64,000 nt of DNA. Origin: Pseudopedobacter sp965218985. GTDB taxonomy: Bacteria > Bacteroidota > Bacteroidia > Sphingobacteriales > Sphingobacteriaceae. The translations under genes and the position numbers were made by a program. Where the stretch lies: NCBI GenBank assembly GCA_965218985.1, contig CBDCMP010000006.1, forward strand, positions 1 through 64,000, read 5' to 3'. The notes beneath the pieces were generated by a model. It saw only the letters and a program-made list of their open reading frames with translations, was not told the origin of the DNA and ran no database searches. This document shows positions 43,971 to 53,226 of this stretch, piece after piece (within the stretch, counting starts at the first letter, position 1; every line of letters starts with the position of its first letter).

Positions 43971-46679
43971 TCATTTGATTTGGTAACGATAAACTGTTCT
44001 CCCGATATCTCCGTTATCATCCATACCTTCAATTACCACCCGATAGGTTCCTTTCTCATCTCCGTTAAAGTATTCGAAACTGGCGGTACCCTCGTCAGTG
44101 GTGTTTACCAAAGGATTCCAGTAAATGGTGGAACGCAGGTCTTTACTTTGCAGACTGGTGCGTGGACCGGTGTATTTCGGAGAATAGAACTTTCGTTCCA
44201 CTGCATAACCTTTTGGTTTATAGGTAAGCACGTTGTTGGGCGGGAAAAGTGATTTAAACTGGTCTTTACTCATCGGAACTTTTTTGATCTCCTTAAGGTT
44301 GATGACCACCACACCGCTGGTGTTCGTCCGCCTGTTGATGCCACTTAATCCATCATTGTTAAAAACTTCCACAGATTCAATGCCGCTTGCATTTAAGCTC
44401 GCCAGGTAATTGATATCCACCGGCATGTCATTCACATAGATTTCCACCGGTACTTTGATGCCCTGGTTATAGGTTCGGGTGATGTATAGGTTTTGATCTT
44501 CGTAGGTAAGGCCTGCTCCGCTCAGGCAATTGAGGATCACGGTGCAACCATTCAGCTGATCTCCTGAGGTGGTGTGATCCGCATCCATATTCAAACCTGT
44601 GAGAGAGGTGTAGTCAGCATGACTGGGTTTTTTAACTGCCTGTGATTTTACCACCACTTCATTTAACATAAAAGCATTGTTATGTTCCAATTTGCTGTTC
44701 TCTAAATAAGTATGCAGTTCATCATCAAAGTTTAGCATTTCGTCCGGTGCATTTTCATTGGCATATACCGAAGGGTACGGCTCTCCATCAACGGTGATCC
44801 TTAAATCATTTGAATTGATGTTGTTCCTGGCGTTGATCACCACATCTGAAGAATCTCTGAACACCAATTTATTGAACCTGAATTTGCCCTCTTTATCAGT
44901 TGTTCCCGTGGTGGAGAAATGCTTGTCCGGTATTTGGAAAAGTATTCTTCCATCCTCTAAGGGCATTCCGTTGCTTTTCCTGATGGTACCCGATATATCA
45001 ATGCCTTGTTCTGGTAAAAAACTGATCTTAGGCGGGGTGTTTGCCACCACATCCTTAAAAAGGAACCTTCTATAACCTTGGGTAAGCATCAACACATCCA
45101 AATCTGCCTCTTTTTTATCATCCGGTTTGTTGAAGTAATAATTGGGCTGTTCGATGTAGCCTTCCAAGTCTGAAGTTAACAACAGCTCGCTCTTGATGGT
45201 GGTTTCCGTGTCTTCATTCACCGGGACTTTACTTTCATCAACCACCGCCACAGAGAAAGTCCCTCTTGATGGCCCCATTCCTTCAGAAGTGCTGATGCTC
45301 ATTTTAGTTTTTTGACGGTCCGAATAGGAGGGCTGATCGGTTTTCACATTAATTTTCAAATCGTCTTTTCTTTGAACGAAGATGAGTCTTTCACTGATGG
45401 GTGTTCCATTAGCCTTAAGCAGGGTAAACTGGATGATGCCAGTAGGAAATTTTGACTGCGGAATTTTGGCTGTAAAAACCGGACTGGTTAAGGTGCTTTG
45501 CGCAGCGTAATAGATTGTTCCTCCATTTTGAGCGACGATGTAGAATCCCTGGTTCAAGTTTTTGTTCAAATATGCGGTGTTCACGGAAATTTTGAGGATC
45601 AGATCCTCTCCTGATTTCGTCATCGCAATATTTAGTCCTTCCGATTTCGCTTCCGGCAGAATGAAAGTCTTTTGGGTGTTATCCGAAAATGTCACTTTTG
45701 CCTGGTACTTTTTATTTTGTTCCGGAATGAAGGAGAATTCTCCCATCCCTAAATGCTGAGAATTGACATTGGCTATTTCTTTTCCCGTTTCATCGGTCAC
45801 AATTCCTTTAACCGCCACACCAAGTCCATCAGAGCTGATGGCTTTGAATGCCACCTTATTGATGATCCCGGCGATCAGTTCTCCTCCTTCCGGAAAGAAT
45901 TGAATATCATTCTCCAATAGGGCTGTTTTTAGCGGGAAAGTGGATTTAAATATCCGGTGATCATCATTTTCAAGTTCGGTAAATAGCTTGCCTCTACTTA
46001 AAGCTACCTTTGGGGAACTGCTGAACGCGATATTGACATTCCCTTTGGCATCGGTGGTCTCTTTTCCTCTGGCTATTCTTTCATCATCAGCGATCACCTC
46101 CCAACTCACTTTTTTGCCGGAGAAGGGAACACCTTTATCGTCTTTAAAGTTGATCTGACTGTTCACTTTTAAAGCTTTATCCGTCACTTCTCCTTTGAAA
46201 TGGATGTTGGTGCTTAAATTCTTTCCTATAATGTTCCCCACATAAATATTTTTTTTAAAGAAATAGCTTTCGTTGCTATTCAGCATCCATTTGGTGTAAG
46301 CACGAATATGATAGGTGTCTTCCTTATAATCAGGATAATTGAGAATGATGGCTCCAGTGGCCACACTATTCTCCACCGGAAGTTTAAGGCTGGCCACTAG
46401 AGAATCCCGGCTGTTCATCATCTCCACATATACTATTTTGCTGAGCGGAGAAGGATAGTGTAGGCCTGCAGTCACATAAGCTTTAAACCAAATGGTATCA
46501 CCCACGGCATAGTAAGGCTTGTCAAAATGGAGGTAAACTTTCTCAACAGGATAATCCTGGGCCAATTTGTTTTTTCTTTCAATCAAAGTTTTTAACGGGA
46601 TGGTGTCAGTTTGGGCGAAAGAGAATGGAATGCCTAAACCTAGAAATATAATGAAAAATAAAAATTTAAAACGATTCAT
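43971..46679 (-). CDS. Large surface protein with MG2 and TonB-plug domains
   Basis: 902 residues with a signal peptide (GIPFSFAQTD). The N-terminal part is an alpha-2-macroglobulin MG2-type domain (VYLHFDKPYYAVGDTIWFKAY). It is followed by several beta-sandwich modules, a carboxypeptidase-regulatory-like repeat (ISGTIRKSNGMPLEDGRI) and a TonB-receptor plug-like domain (VEIYVNDMPVDINYL; ASGIESVEVFNNDG). There is no 22-strand barrel afterwards. The domain set is common in Pedobacter, but the role is not established; a surface protein-capture or TonB-coupled function is a guess. Confidence 0.75.
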   Translation of the reverse strand: MNRFKFLFFIIFLGLGIPFSFAQTDTIPLKTLIERKNKLAQDYPVEKVYLHFDKPYYAVGDTIWFKAYVTAGLHYPSPLSKIVYVEMMNSRDSLVASLKLPVENSVATGAIILNYPDYKEDTYHIRAYTKWMLNSNESYFFKKNIYVGNIIGKNLSTNIHFKGEVTDKALKVNSQINFKDDKGVPFSGKKVSWEVIADDERIARGKETTDAKGNVNIAFSSSPKVALSRGKLFTELENDDHRIFKSTFPLKTALLENDIQFFPEGGELIAGIINKVAFKAISSDGLGVAVKGIVTDETGKEIANVNSQHLGMGEFSFIPEQNKKYQAKVTFSDNTQKTFILPEAKSEGLNIAMTKSGEDLILKISVNTAYLNKNLNQGFYIVAQNGGTIYYAAQSTLTSPVFTAKIPQSKFPTGIIQFTLLKANGTPISERLIFVQRKDDLKINVKTDQPSYSDRQKTKMSISTSEGMGPSRGTFSVAVVDESKVPVNEDTETTIKSELLLTSDLEGYIEQPNYYFNKPDDKKEADLDVLMLTQGYRRFLFKDVVANTPPKISFLPEQGIDISGTIRKSNGMPLEDGRILFQIPDKHFSTTGTTDKEGKFRFNKLVFRDSSDVVINARNNINSNDLRITVDGEPYPSVYANENAPDEMLNFDDELHTYLENSKLEHNNAFMLNEVVVKSQAVKKPSHADYTSLTGLNMDADHTTSGDQLNGCTVILNCLSGAGLTYEDQNLYITRTYNQGIKVPVEIYVNDMPVDINYLASLNASGIESVEVFNNDGLSGINRRTNTSGVVVINLKEIKKVPMSKDQFKSLFPPNNVLTYKPKGYAVERKFYSPKYTGPRTSLQSKDLRSTIYWNPLVNTTDEGTASFEYFNGDEKGTYRVVIEGMDDNGDIGRTVYRYQIK

Positions 46680-46826
46680 TGACTACAGCATGTAAAGGGC
46701 TAAGAGCGATAAATATATTTAATAATTCACAGAGCTGAGAGGAAAGCCTGGATTTTAACGTTTTTTTACATTCTATTGAAAACGTTTATTTGTGTAAAAA
46801 TTGCTCAGAACCCGTGATAAGAAAAT

Positions 46827-46862
46827 AAAAATGTCGCTGGGAGAACCACCCTGCGACATTTT
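46827..46862. terminator. Intrinsic terminator hairpin
   Basis: AAAATGTCGC and GCGACATTTT form a perfect 10-bp stem around a 13-base loop, with a short A-run before it. It lies between two minus-strand genes and would terminate the aldo/keto reductase transcript (46908-47897). Confidence 0.7.
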
Positions 46863-46907
46863 GGACTTGATTTCTGAGTTTTTTAATTTAGAACCACCCA
46901 AAAAAAT

Positions 46908-47897
46908 CTACCATTTTTGATGAACATCTGCTTTGATGTACTGTTCATAAATGGTTTTGATGGCATTCATCTCCTCTTCCTTTAAATGCTCCATCTCCTC
47001 CACCCGGATATTATCTTTCAGTTGAGTCACTTTAGAGGCTCCTGGGATCACGCAGCTGATTTCAGGGAATTGAAGAATCCATTTCAACGCGATTAGGGGA
47101 GGTTCAGAATAGGGGAAAAGTTTTTTAAGCTGATCAACGGCATCTATCCCTTTTTCAAAATCTATCCCTGAAAAAGTTTCCCCTTTGTCGAAAGCTTCCC
47201 CGTTTCTATTGAAATTACGGTGGTCTTCCTGGTCAAAAGTGGTTTCTTTAGTGAATTTACCCGTCAACAAACCACTGGCTAAAGGTACACGGGCTATTAA
47301 ACCAATATTCTTCTTTTTAGCTTCCTGAAATAAAAGTTCATTTGGACGCTGTCTGAATAGATTGTAAATGAGCTGTATGGTACAAACATTGTCGTATTCC
47401 ATCGCTTTCAAACCTTCCTCCACTTTTTCAATGCTCACTCCTAAATGTTGAATTTTGCCTTCCTCCTTTAAGCGGTCGAAGAGTTCAAATAGCTCCGGCC
47501 GGTAATAAACTTCTGTTGGGGGGCAGTGTAACTGAACCAGATCAAGGGTCTCCAATCCCATATTCTTTAAGCTGTCCTCCACAAATCCTCTTAAAACTTT
47601 GGGAGTGTAACTATCGCTGACATGCGGATTTAACCTTCGTCCACATTTAGTGGCGACATAAATTCTTTCTGAACGGCTTTTGACCAATCTTCCGACAGCT
47701 TTTTCACTCTCGCCATCTCCATAAACGTCGGCAGTGTCGATAAAATTAATTCCATTGTCAATGGCTGCATTCAGGATTTCATCTGCATTGGAATGGCTGA
47801 ACTCCTCGCCCCATTTCCCACCAACCTGCCAGGTTCCTAAACTAATCTCTGATATATTGAATCCGGTTTTTCCTAGATTTCTGCAGTTCATCATCAT
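46908..47897 (-). CDS. Aldo/keto reductase
   Basis: 329 residues. The catalytic set is DTADVYGDGESE (Asp, Tyr), ATKCGRR (Lys) and QLHCPP (His); the NADPH-binding end is CVIPGASK. It is not closely related to the 40540-41511 enzyme (different motifs around the Lys and the coenzyme loop). Three adjacent Met codons open the gene (47897, 47894, 47891). The substrate is unknown. Confidence 0.9.
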   Translation of the reverse strand: MMMNCRNLGKTGFNISEISLGTWQVGGKWGEEFSHSNADEILNAAIDNGINFIDTADVYGDGESEKAVGRLVKSRSERIYVATKCGRRLNPHVSDSYTPKVLRGFVEDSLKNMGLETLDLVQLHCPPTEVYYRPELFELFDRLKEEGKIQHLGVSIEKVEEGLKAMEYDNVCTIQLIYNLFRQRPNELLFQEAKKKNIGLIARVPLASGLLTGKFTKETTFDQEDHRNFNRNGEAFDKGETFSGIDFEKGIDAVDQLKKLFPYSEPPLIALKWILQFPEISCVIPGASKVTQLKDNIRVEEMEHLKEEEMNAIKTIYEQYIKADVHQKW

Positions 47898-48022
47898 TCT
47901 TTTTAAATTGTTTCGATGAATGAAAACATGATATTCCCAACTATGTTTTCAAAATGACCAGTATTAATTCTGGTATATAGTCAGATGGTTTAAATTCTTG
48001 GAGCAGAAATATTATTTAAATG

Positions 48023-48802
48023 CTAATCGTTTTGCGGAGTATTTCTCAACGATATAGGATCACTTTTTTTCTTTTTCATTCTCAAATTCAGTACCTCCAC
48101 CAAAACTGAGAAAGCCATTGCGAAATAAATATAACCTTTTGGGATGTGCTGTTCAAAACCTTCTGCCAGTAGGGAGACACCAATCAATAACAAAAAGGAG
48201 AGCGCCAGCATTTTAACGGTTGGATGAAGGTTGACGAAGTTGGATATAGCGGCTGAAGAGAACATCATCACAATCACCGCGATGATCACGGCAGCAATCA
48301 TTACCCATATTTCATTGGCCATTCCTACTGCGGTGATGACAGAATCGAGTGAGAAAACAATGTCTAATATCAATATCTGAATGATGACCCCTGAAAAAGA
48401 ATAGACCTTTTTAACACTGGTGTCTTCTTCCTCACCTTCCAGTTTTTCATGAATTTCATAGGTGCTTTTATAGATTAAAAATAACCCACCAATGATTAAG
48501 ATAAGGTCACGGCCGGAGATCGCCAATTTATCCAGCAATTCTTCATTTTGCATGCCTATCCATTCTCCCATATTAAATAAGGTGGCTGTTAAAGTCATCA
48601 CCCAGTTTAAAGAGAGTAACAATAACACCCGTGTCACCATGGCTAATCCTAAACCTATGGTTCTCCCTCTTGCTTGCTGATCCTCCGGTAATTTACCGGA
48701 GAGGATGGAGATGAACACAATATTGTCTATCCCGAGAACAATCTCCAAGACGGTTAAAGTGATAAGGGAGATCCAGATCTCGGGGTTTGTCAACCAATCC
48801 AT
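48023..48802 (-). CDS. TerC family integral membrane protein
   Basis: 259 residues with about seven TM helices. TerC signatures: VLEIVLGIDNIVFISILSGKLP and DIVFSLDSVITAVGMAN, which hold conserved acidic residues in the membrane. TerC/Alx proteins export manganese or act in metal protection and tellurite resistance. The gene stands alone. Confidence 0.9.
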   Translation of the reverse strand: MDWLTNPEIWISLITLTVLEIVLGIDNIVFISILSGKLPEDQQARGRTIGLGLAMVTRVLLLLSLNWVMTLTATLFNMGEWIGMQNEELLDKLAISGRDLILIIGGLFLIYKSTYEIHEKLEGEEEDTSVKKVYSFSGVIIQILILDIVFSLDSVITAVGMANEIWVMIAAVIIAVIVMMFSSAAISNFVNLHPTVKMLALSFLLLIGVSLLAEGFEQHIPKGYIYFAMAFSVLVEVLNLRMKKKKSDPISLRNTPQND

Positions 48803-48896
48803 TGCTATAAATTTCTATAAAAATAGGAAAAGCCTGCGAATGGAAAATAAAAAGGCGAACATTAGTTCACCTTTAAATGATTTGGTTTAGGTTGAT

Positions 48897-50249
48897 TCAA
48901 TTAAACTTCACTCCCCCGTAATTGGAACGAATGACTATATTTCCTGAGGGAGACTTTCCATAATACCCTTTATAGGTTTTGTTGGATGACCAGCTTTTAT
49001 CCTCATCATCTGGTGTTTTGCTGGTAATGGTCACTTGATTAGGGTCATATTTGAAATTGGCGTAGGAGGTATAGATATCAAAATTAAAAGCTTCTGATCC
49101 ATTGAAATCCAGATTCACACTGGAGTAATTGGCATTGATGTTCAGAGATTTAAAATCTCTGTCAAAAGAGCTGATCTTAAAACCACCTGAATAATTCATT
49201 TTTACCGTGACATTTCCACTGATCTCTCCCAAATCTGTTCTGCAATAATTAAGGTTAGCCATGATACCTTTTGTCTTTGAGCTTCTGAAGCTTCCATAAC
49301 TACAATTTAATTTTGCATTGGTTATTTCATCAATTTGGATCTTTCCGTAATTAGAAGTGATGTTATTGATGTTCCCGCCTAATTTTCCGGATGTTAAGTC
49401 TCCATAATTCATTTCAAGATTCACTGGTCCGTTTAAATCGGGCAAAACGATGTTGGTGTAATTGGTCTTCAAGTTCAAGGTGTTTCGGGCAGGCATATAA
49501 ACCGTGTAATAAACCTCCACCTTTTGTTTATCTCCATTCCCATTGTTCCAAAAGCTTATGGATAACCAACTATTGCTCCTGTTGTTATTCTCTATACGTG
49601 TCCTGAAGGAAATCAGGTTATTGGTTTTTGAATTGGCAATCGTCACACCGTCCAACAGTTTCTGAGCGTTTTCATCATCGCCAGCATAGGCTTTTACCTC
49701 CACGTCCACTTTGATTTCATTTCTATCCCAAGTGTTCACTTCGATTTTTCCGTAGCTGTTATTAATGGCTAATTGATCATTCGCATCAACTGAATAGGTT
49801 TTAGTGAGTCTTTTCACTTTCTCCACCGCATCCTGAGAAGGTGGGCCCAATTGCCAATTGAAGTGATTGATGTCCATCTCTGGCAATGGAGGGATTTCTG
49901 GCAATGGGGGCAAAGCTGGTATTTCAGGGATTTTTAAATCTTTTAGCTTCTCCTGAAGCTTTTTCATTTTCTTATTGAAATCTGCAGCAGCAATATCCTT
50001 TTTCTTGAATTCTTCGCCAAAGCTTTCAAATGATTTCCCAAATCGCTCCCCCCAATCTTTCCATTTCTTTTCATCGAAACTCTTTTCAAAACGCGCTCCC
50101 CATTCCTGCCATTTTCCTTCATCAAAAACTGGAGGTGCCGGTGGTGCAGGCAAAGTTTCCGGTGCAGGCGATTCCTGCGCTGCAGCGATAGGTATACTCA
50201 TGGAGATGGCAAGCGCAAACAAAGAGGCGGCTTTATATACTTGTTTCAT
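48897..50249 (-). CDS. DUF4097-like adhesin-type exported protein
   Basis: 450 residues. A signal peptide (ISMSIPIAAAQ) is followed by a Pro-rich segment with APPAPP and a charged repeat region (WGARFEKSFDEKKWKDWGERFGKSFE). A right-handed beta-helix-like C-terminal half has repeating N-Y-G/S motifs (NYGDLTSGKLGGNINNITSNYGKIQID; SNYGGVKFN). DUF4097-type proteins are typically encoded with ECF sigma and anti-sigma genes. Its start overlaps the anti-sigma-like gene by 17 bases. Confidence 0.8.
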   Translation of the reverse strand: MKQVYKAASLFALAISMSIPIAAAQESPAPETLPAPPAPPVFDEGKWQEWGARFEKSFDEKKWKDWGERFGKSFESFGEEFKKKDIAAADFNKKMKKLQEKLKDLKIPEIPALPPLPEIPPLPEMDINHFNWQLGPPSQDAVEKVKRLTKTYSVDANDQLAINNSYGKIEVNTWDRNEIKVDVEVKAYAGDDENAQKLLDGVTIANSKTNNLISFRTRIENNNRSNSWLSISFWNNGNGDKQKVEVYYTVYMPARNTLNLKTNYTNIVLPDLNGPVNLEMNYGDLTSGKLGGNINNITSNYGKIQIDEITNAKLNCSYGSFRSSKTKGIMANLNYCRTDLGEISGNVTVKMNYSGGFKISSFDRDFKSLNINANYSSVNLDFNGSEAFNFDIYTSYANFKYDPNQVTITSKTPDDEDKSWSSNKTYKGYYGKSPSGNIVIRSNYGGVKFN

Positions 50250-50784
50250 TTTGTTTGGATTTAATTTGTTTGACTTCGTTAGTAATGGTTAATTGCTGAT
50301 TAAGAAGAGAGATTTGTGATTGCAGGTTCCGGATCATTGCCTTCACCACTCTATCTTGATTAGGGGTAGTTAAAAGTTTCTTTTTTAATGAATGATATTC
50401 CGACTCTAATTTGTTTTGTTCTTTTGTGAATGTCTTATAAAGTTGAGGATCTACATTTTTCAACTCCTTTAATTCGGCTCTTTTGCTTTCTATAAGAGAA
50501 GTGAATTTTATTTCTTTGGTGGCATTCTCCGGACTGATATGCTCTAAACTGGTGGCTTCCTGCTTTTTATAATGCCCCCATATGAATCCAAAACTTAAAA
50601 CCATAAGAAATACAGCAGCCACCTTGCCGAAGGTGTAAATCACTTTCATTTTAGAATGTTTGCTCTCTTTTCGGCAATACTCATCTAAACGTCCGTCAAG
50701 CTTGTTCCACAATTCGGTAGGGGGATCAAAAGCATCGAAATTCTTCTTGTTGTTTCTGATGAAATTCTCTAATTGCTCACTCAT
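50233..50784 (-). CDS. Anti-sigma-factor-like membrane protein
   Basis: 183 residues: a cytoplasmic N-terminus (FIRNNKKNFDAFDPPTELWNKLD), one TM helix (VAAVFLMVLSFGFIWGHY, about 53-70) and a long periplasmic coiled coil (KRAELKELKNV...). This topology, and its position directly after an ECF sigma gene (4-base overlap), make it a likely anti-sigma factor. No zinc motif is visible. Confidence 0.7.
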   Translation of the reverse strand: MSEQLENFIRNNKKNFDAFDPPTELWNKLDGRLDEYCRKESKHSKMKVIYTFGKVAAVFLMVLSFGFIWGHYKKQEATSLEHISPENATKEIKFTSLIESKRAELKELKNVDPQLYKTFTKEQNKLESEYHSLKKKLLTTPNQDRVVKAMIRNLQSQISLLNQQLTITNEVKQIKSKQNETSI

Positions 50785-51341
50785 CTTTCTATTCCTTTCA
50801 ATTTTAAAATATCAACTAATTTTCTTTTGGCCCTTAAAAATTGAGTTCTGGAAGTTCCATCGCTGATTTTTAATATCTGGCCAATCTCTTCATGGTCATA
50901 ACCTTCAATCAAATAAAGACTTAAAACCAATCTGTATCCTTCAGGCAAAAGCTGTATGGCTTTTCGTACCTCCTCCACTTTAAACGCCTGTTCTTCCTCC
51001 TCTTCCCGGTTATAATCACTCAAACTCTCCACATCCACATCATCTAATTCCTCAAAAAATAATTTTCTCTTACGTAAAACATTGATGGAACGATGAATCA
51101 CAATCTGTTTCAGCCATAAGCCAAAGGTGGTTTCCTGCCTAAAGTCTTTGATCTTTGTGAAAGCATCCATAAAGGCCTCCTGTAACACATCTTCAGCTTC
51201 GTCACTTCTATTAAGAATGCGCATAGCCACATTGTACATAGCTTTGGAGTATAGCCTGTATAATTCCTGATGCGCCGTTCTAGCTCCCTTTTTGCATTCA
51301 ACCACTAAGTCGAAATGCTTATCAATGTAAATAGCCTCCAA
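50781..51341 (-). CDS. RNA polymerase ECF sigma factor
   Basis: 186 residues with region 2 (AMRILNRSDEAEDVLQEAFMDAFTKI), the -10-recognition stretch FGLWLKQIVIHRSINVLRK, and region 4 (DHEEIGQILKISDGTSRTQFLRAKRKL). The longer linker is acidic (NREEEEEQ). It heads a three-gene operon with the anti-sigma-like and DUF4097-like genes. Two copies of CACCGTCAT lie upstream. Confidence 0.92.
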   Translation of the reverse strand: MEAIYIDKHFDLVVECKKGARTAHQELYRLYSKAMYNVAMRILNRSDEAEDVLQEAFMDAFTKIKDFRQETTFGLWLKQIVIHRSINVLRKRKLFFEELDDVDVESLSDYNREEEEEQAFKVEEVRKAIQLLPEGYRLVLSLYLIEGYDHEEIGQILKISDGTSRTQFLRAKRKLVDILKLKGIER

Positions 51342-51366
51342 ATTTTTAAGCTTCTGGGTTAAATGA

Positions 51367-51397
51367 CACCGTCATTTTTAATATGTTGCACCGTCAT
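51367..51397. promoter_or_regulatory. Two 9-bp direct repeats upstream of the ECF sigma gene
   Basis: CACCGTCAT occurs at 51367-51375 and 51389-51397, 22 bp apart start to start (about two helical turns on one DNA face). They lie 26-56 bases upstream of the sigma-factor start (51341, minus strand). They could be an operator or part of an autoregulated promoter. Confidence 0.4.
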
Positions 51398-51414
51398 GTA
51401 TAAATTCGTTCAAT

Positions 51415-51545
51415 TTCTGTATTTTTCATCCGAATATAATCGTTCTTTAACGGCTATGAAGCAATCACGAGCATATTTTTCGCTTGTTTTTATTTTTTTA
51501 TCGGCACTCAAGATATCGCTTACGCTAAGTTCATTCGTGTTTGTG
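51415..51545 (+). repeat. Degenerate dispersed repeat, copy 1 (upstream of the fluoride locus)
   Basis: Similar to 53391-53520 in the same orientation (shared pieces TTTTCATCCG, ATGAA.C.ATCA.GA, TCAAGA..TCGC, TTCATTC). It contains a 51-codon frame from 51456, but the other copy is not open, so I do not call a gene. The rest of 51342-51760 holds nothing else I recognise. Confidence 0.45.
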
Positions 51546-51760
51546 ATCGGCATGCTCATGATGGTTTCTTCACATCAGCGAAATGTTTGTGGGGAAGGTG
51601 TTCGAAAGTGAGCAATGGACTTTTCGTTCGTAGGGCTGGGGGTTTTGATCGCAGACCGTTGGGCACTTCCATCCTTTAAGCAAACCTATCTTGTAAAAAC
51701 AAAAAAATAGATATATTTGCAATCAAGCTTTTCGCCTTAGGCGTCCAGCTCATTTATATT

Positions 51761-51826
51761 TAAAGGGTGATGGTGTTCCACCTATTTGAACCGACCGAAA
51801 AAAATTTCGGTATGATGACGCCTACC
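51761..51826 (+). promoter_or_regulatory. Fluoride riboswitch (crcB motif)
   Basis: Matches the fluoride-riboswitch aptamer. GGTGATGGTGTTCCACC (51766-51782) forms P1 (GGTG/CACC) with the GATGGTGTT loop. Then come AACCG, a GACCGAAA...TTTCGGT stem and the conserved 3' element ATGATGACGCCTAC (51812-51825). GGTGTT can pair with GACGCC as the diagnostic pseudoknot. It lies 27 bases before a CLC-F fluoride antiporter, the expected target. Fluoride binding should raise its expression. Confidence 0.9.
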
Positions 51827-51851
51827 GATAAAATATAATTTTATTTGTAGG
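51821..51851 (+). promoter_or_regulatory. Expression-platform hairpin of the fluoride riboswitch
   Basis: CCTAC (the aptamer's 3' end, 51821-51825) is complementary to GTAGG (51847-51851), which directly precedes the ATG at 51853. ATAAAAT/ATTTTAT closes the inner stem with an ATA loop. Forming this hairpin would compete with the aptamer and occlude the start, so translational control is likely; there is no T-run for termination. Confidence 0.6.
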
Positions 51852-51852
51852 T

Positions 51853-53226
51853 ATGTTTAGCAAAATCGTCCATTCCGAACATCTTTCCATTTTCAGACAT
51901 CTTTTAAAATGGTCATTCTTAACTTTTCCTATCGCCGTTGTGATTGGAAGCATGGTCGCTTTATTTCTATGGCTTTTAAACGGTGCTATTTTTTTCCGCT
52001 TTTCCCACCCCTGGTTACTTTATTTATTGCCTGTTGCAGGTATCATCATCCATTTTATGTATAAATTGTGGGGCAAATCATCGGAAAAGGGAAATAACCT
52101 TATTATGGAGGAGATCCATCAACCCGGAGGAGGTGTTCCTGCAAGGATGGGACCGTTAGTATTGCTCACCACCGTGATGACCCATTTGTTCGGTGGTTCT
52201 GCCGGACGTGAGGGAACCGCAGTGCAGATAGGAGGAAGTATTGCTCAGTTATTCGCCAAATGGTTCAGGTTGAATAAAAGGGATGTCAAAATATTACTAA
52301 CCGCCGGAGTTGCCGCTGGGTTTGGGGCGGTTTTTGGAACGCCTTTGACCGGAGCGATCTTCGCAGTGGAAGTGATCGCTTTAGGCAGGATACAATATGA
52401 AGCTATCATTCCTTGTTTGTTGGCTAGTTTAGTAGGAGATTTCACGGTTGGGGCATGTGGAGTGCACCACACTTTGTATCACCTCGATTTTATTCAAACC
52501 AAAGATTTTATTTTTTCCGCTTATTCCCATTGGGATGTATTATTGATCATTAAAATCATCATTGCATCCATAGGGTTTGGCTTATCAAGTTATCTTTTTG
52601 CAGAGCTGGTTCATCTGATTAAAAACACCTCGTTCAGGATTTTCAAAAATTTATGGCTGATTCCTGTCATGGGTGGGGTGGTCATCATCTTGTTGACCTG
52701 GCTGATTGGTAAACCTGATTATTTAAGTTTAGGAATAGATGCAGCGTATCCGGGTGCGGTCACCATTGTATCTGCATTTAAGGCGGGAGGTGCTGATGCT
52801 TTTAGTTGGCTATGGAAGACCGTCTTTACCACCATTACGTTGGGAACTGGATTTAAAGGAGGGGAGGTGACCCCTTTGTTTTATATCGGTGCAACTTTAG
52901 GCAACACGCTTGCCAATCTGATGAATGCACCTATCAGTCTTTTTGCTGCGCTGGGTTTTATTGGTGTTTTTGCAGGAGCCACCAACACCCCTTTGGCCTG
53001 CACTTTTATGGGAGTGGAGCTGTTTGGGGGAGAATATGTGATGTTCTTTGCCATCGCTTGTTTCACCGCCTATTTTTTTAGCGGACATTCTGGTATATAT
53101 AGCTCCCAGCGAATTGCTGTTCCTAAAATATTCGACAGCTATTTCTCCAAGGATACCACCTTAAAGCAAGCTCAAGAGAGAAGACGTTCTTATGTTAGCA
53201 GAAAGTTAGACAAATATAAATTCTAA
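51853..53226 (+). CDS. CLC-F type fluoride/proton antiporter
   Basis: A 457-residue CLC membrane protein. The anion-selectivity motif is GNNLI (residues 80-84), which is the hallmark of fluoride-specific CLC-F proteins in place of GSGIP. GREGTAVQIGGS (about 118) carries the gating Glu position and GFKGGEVTPLF the second anion-site loop. It expels toxic fluoride. The upstream crcB riboswitch confirms the fluoride role. Many databases label these 'voltage-gated chloride channel', which would be misleading here. Confidence 0.93.
   Translation: MFSKIVHSEHLSIFRHLLKWSFLTFPIAVVIGSMVALFLWLLNGAIFFRFSHPWLLYLLPVAGIIIHFMYKLWGKSSEKGNNLIMEEIHQPGGGVPARMGPLVLLTTVMTHLFGGSAGREGTAVQIGGSIAQLFAKWFRLNKRDVKILLTAGVAAGFGAVFGTPLTGAIFAVEVIALGRIQYEAIIPCLLASLVGDFTVGACGVHHTLYHLDFIQTKDFIFSAYSHWDVLLIIKIIIASIGFGLSSYLFAELVHLIKNTSFRIFKNLWLIPVMGGVVIILLTWLIGKPDYLSLGIDAAYPGAVTIVSAFKAGGADAFSWLWKTVFTTITLGTGFKGGEVTPLFYIGATLGNTLANLMNAPISLFAALGFIGVFAGATNTPLACTFMGVELFGGEYVMFFAIACFTAYFFSGHSGIYSSQRIAVPKIFDSYFSKDTTLKQAQERRRSYVSRKLDKYKF

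Noticed and set aside
51363..51611. Possible small membrane protein (51 codons from 51456)
   Set aside because: It falls in a degenerate dispersed repeat whose second copy (53391-53520) is not open.
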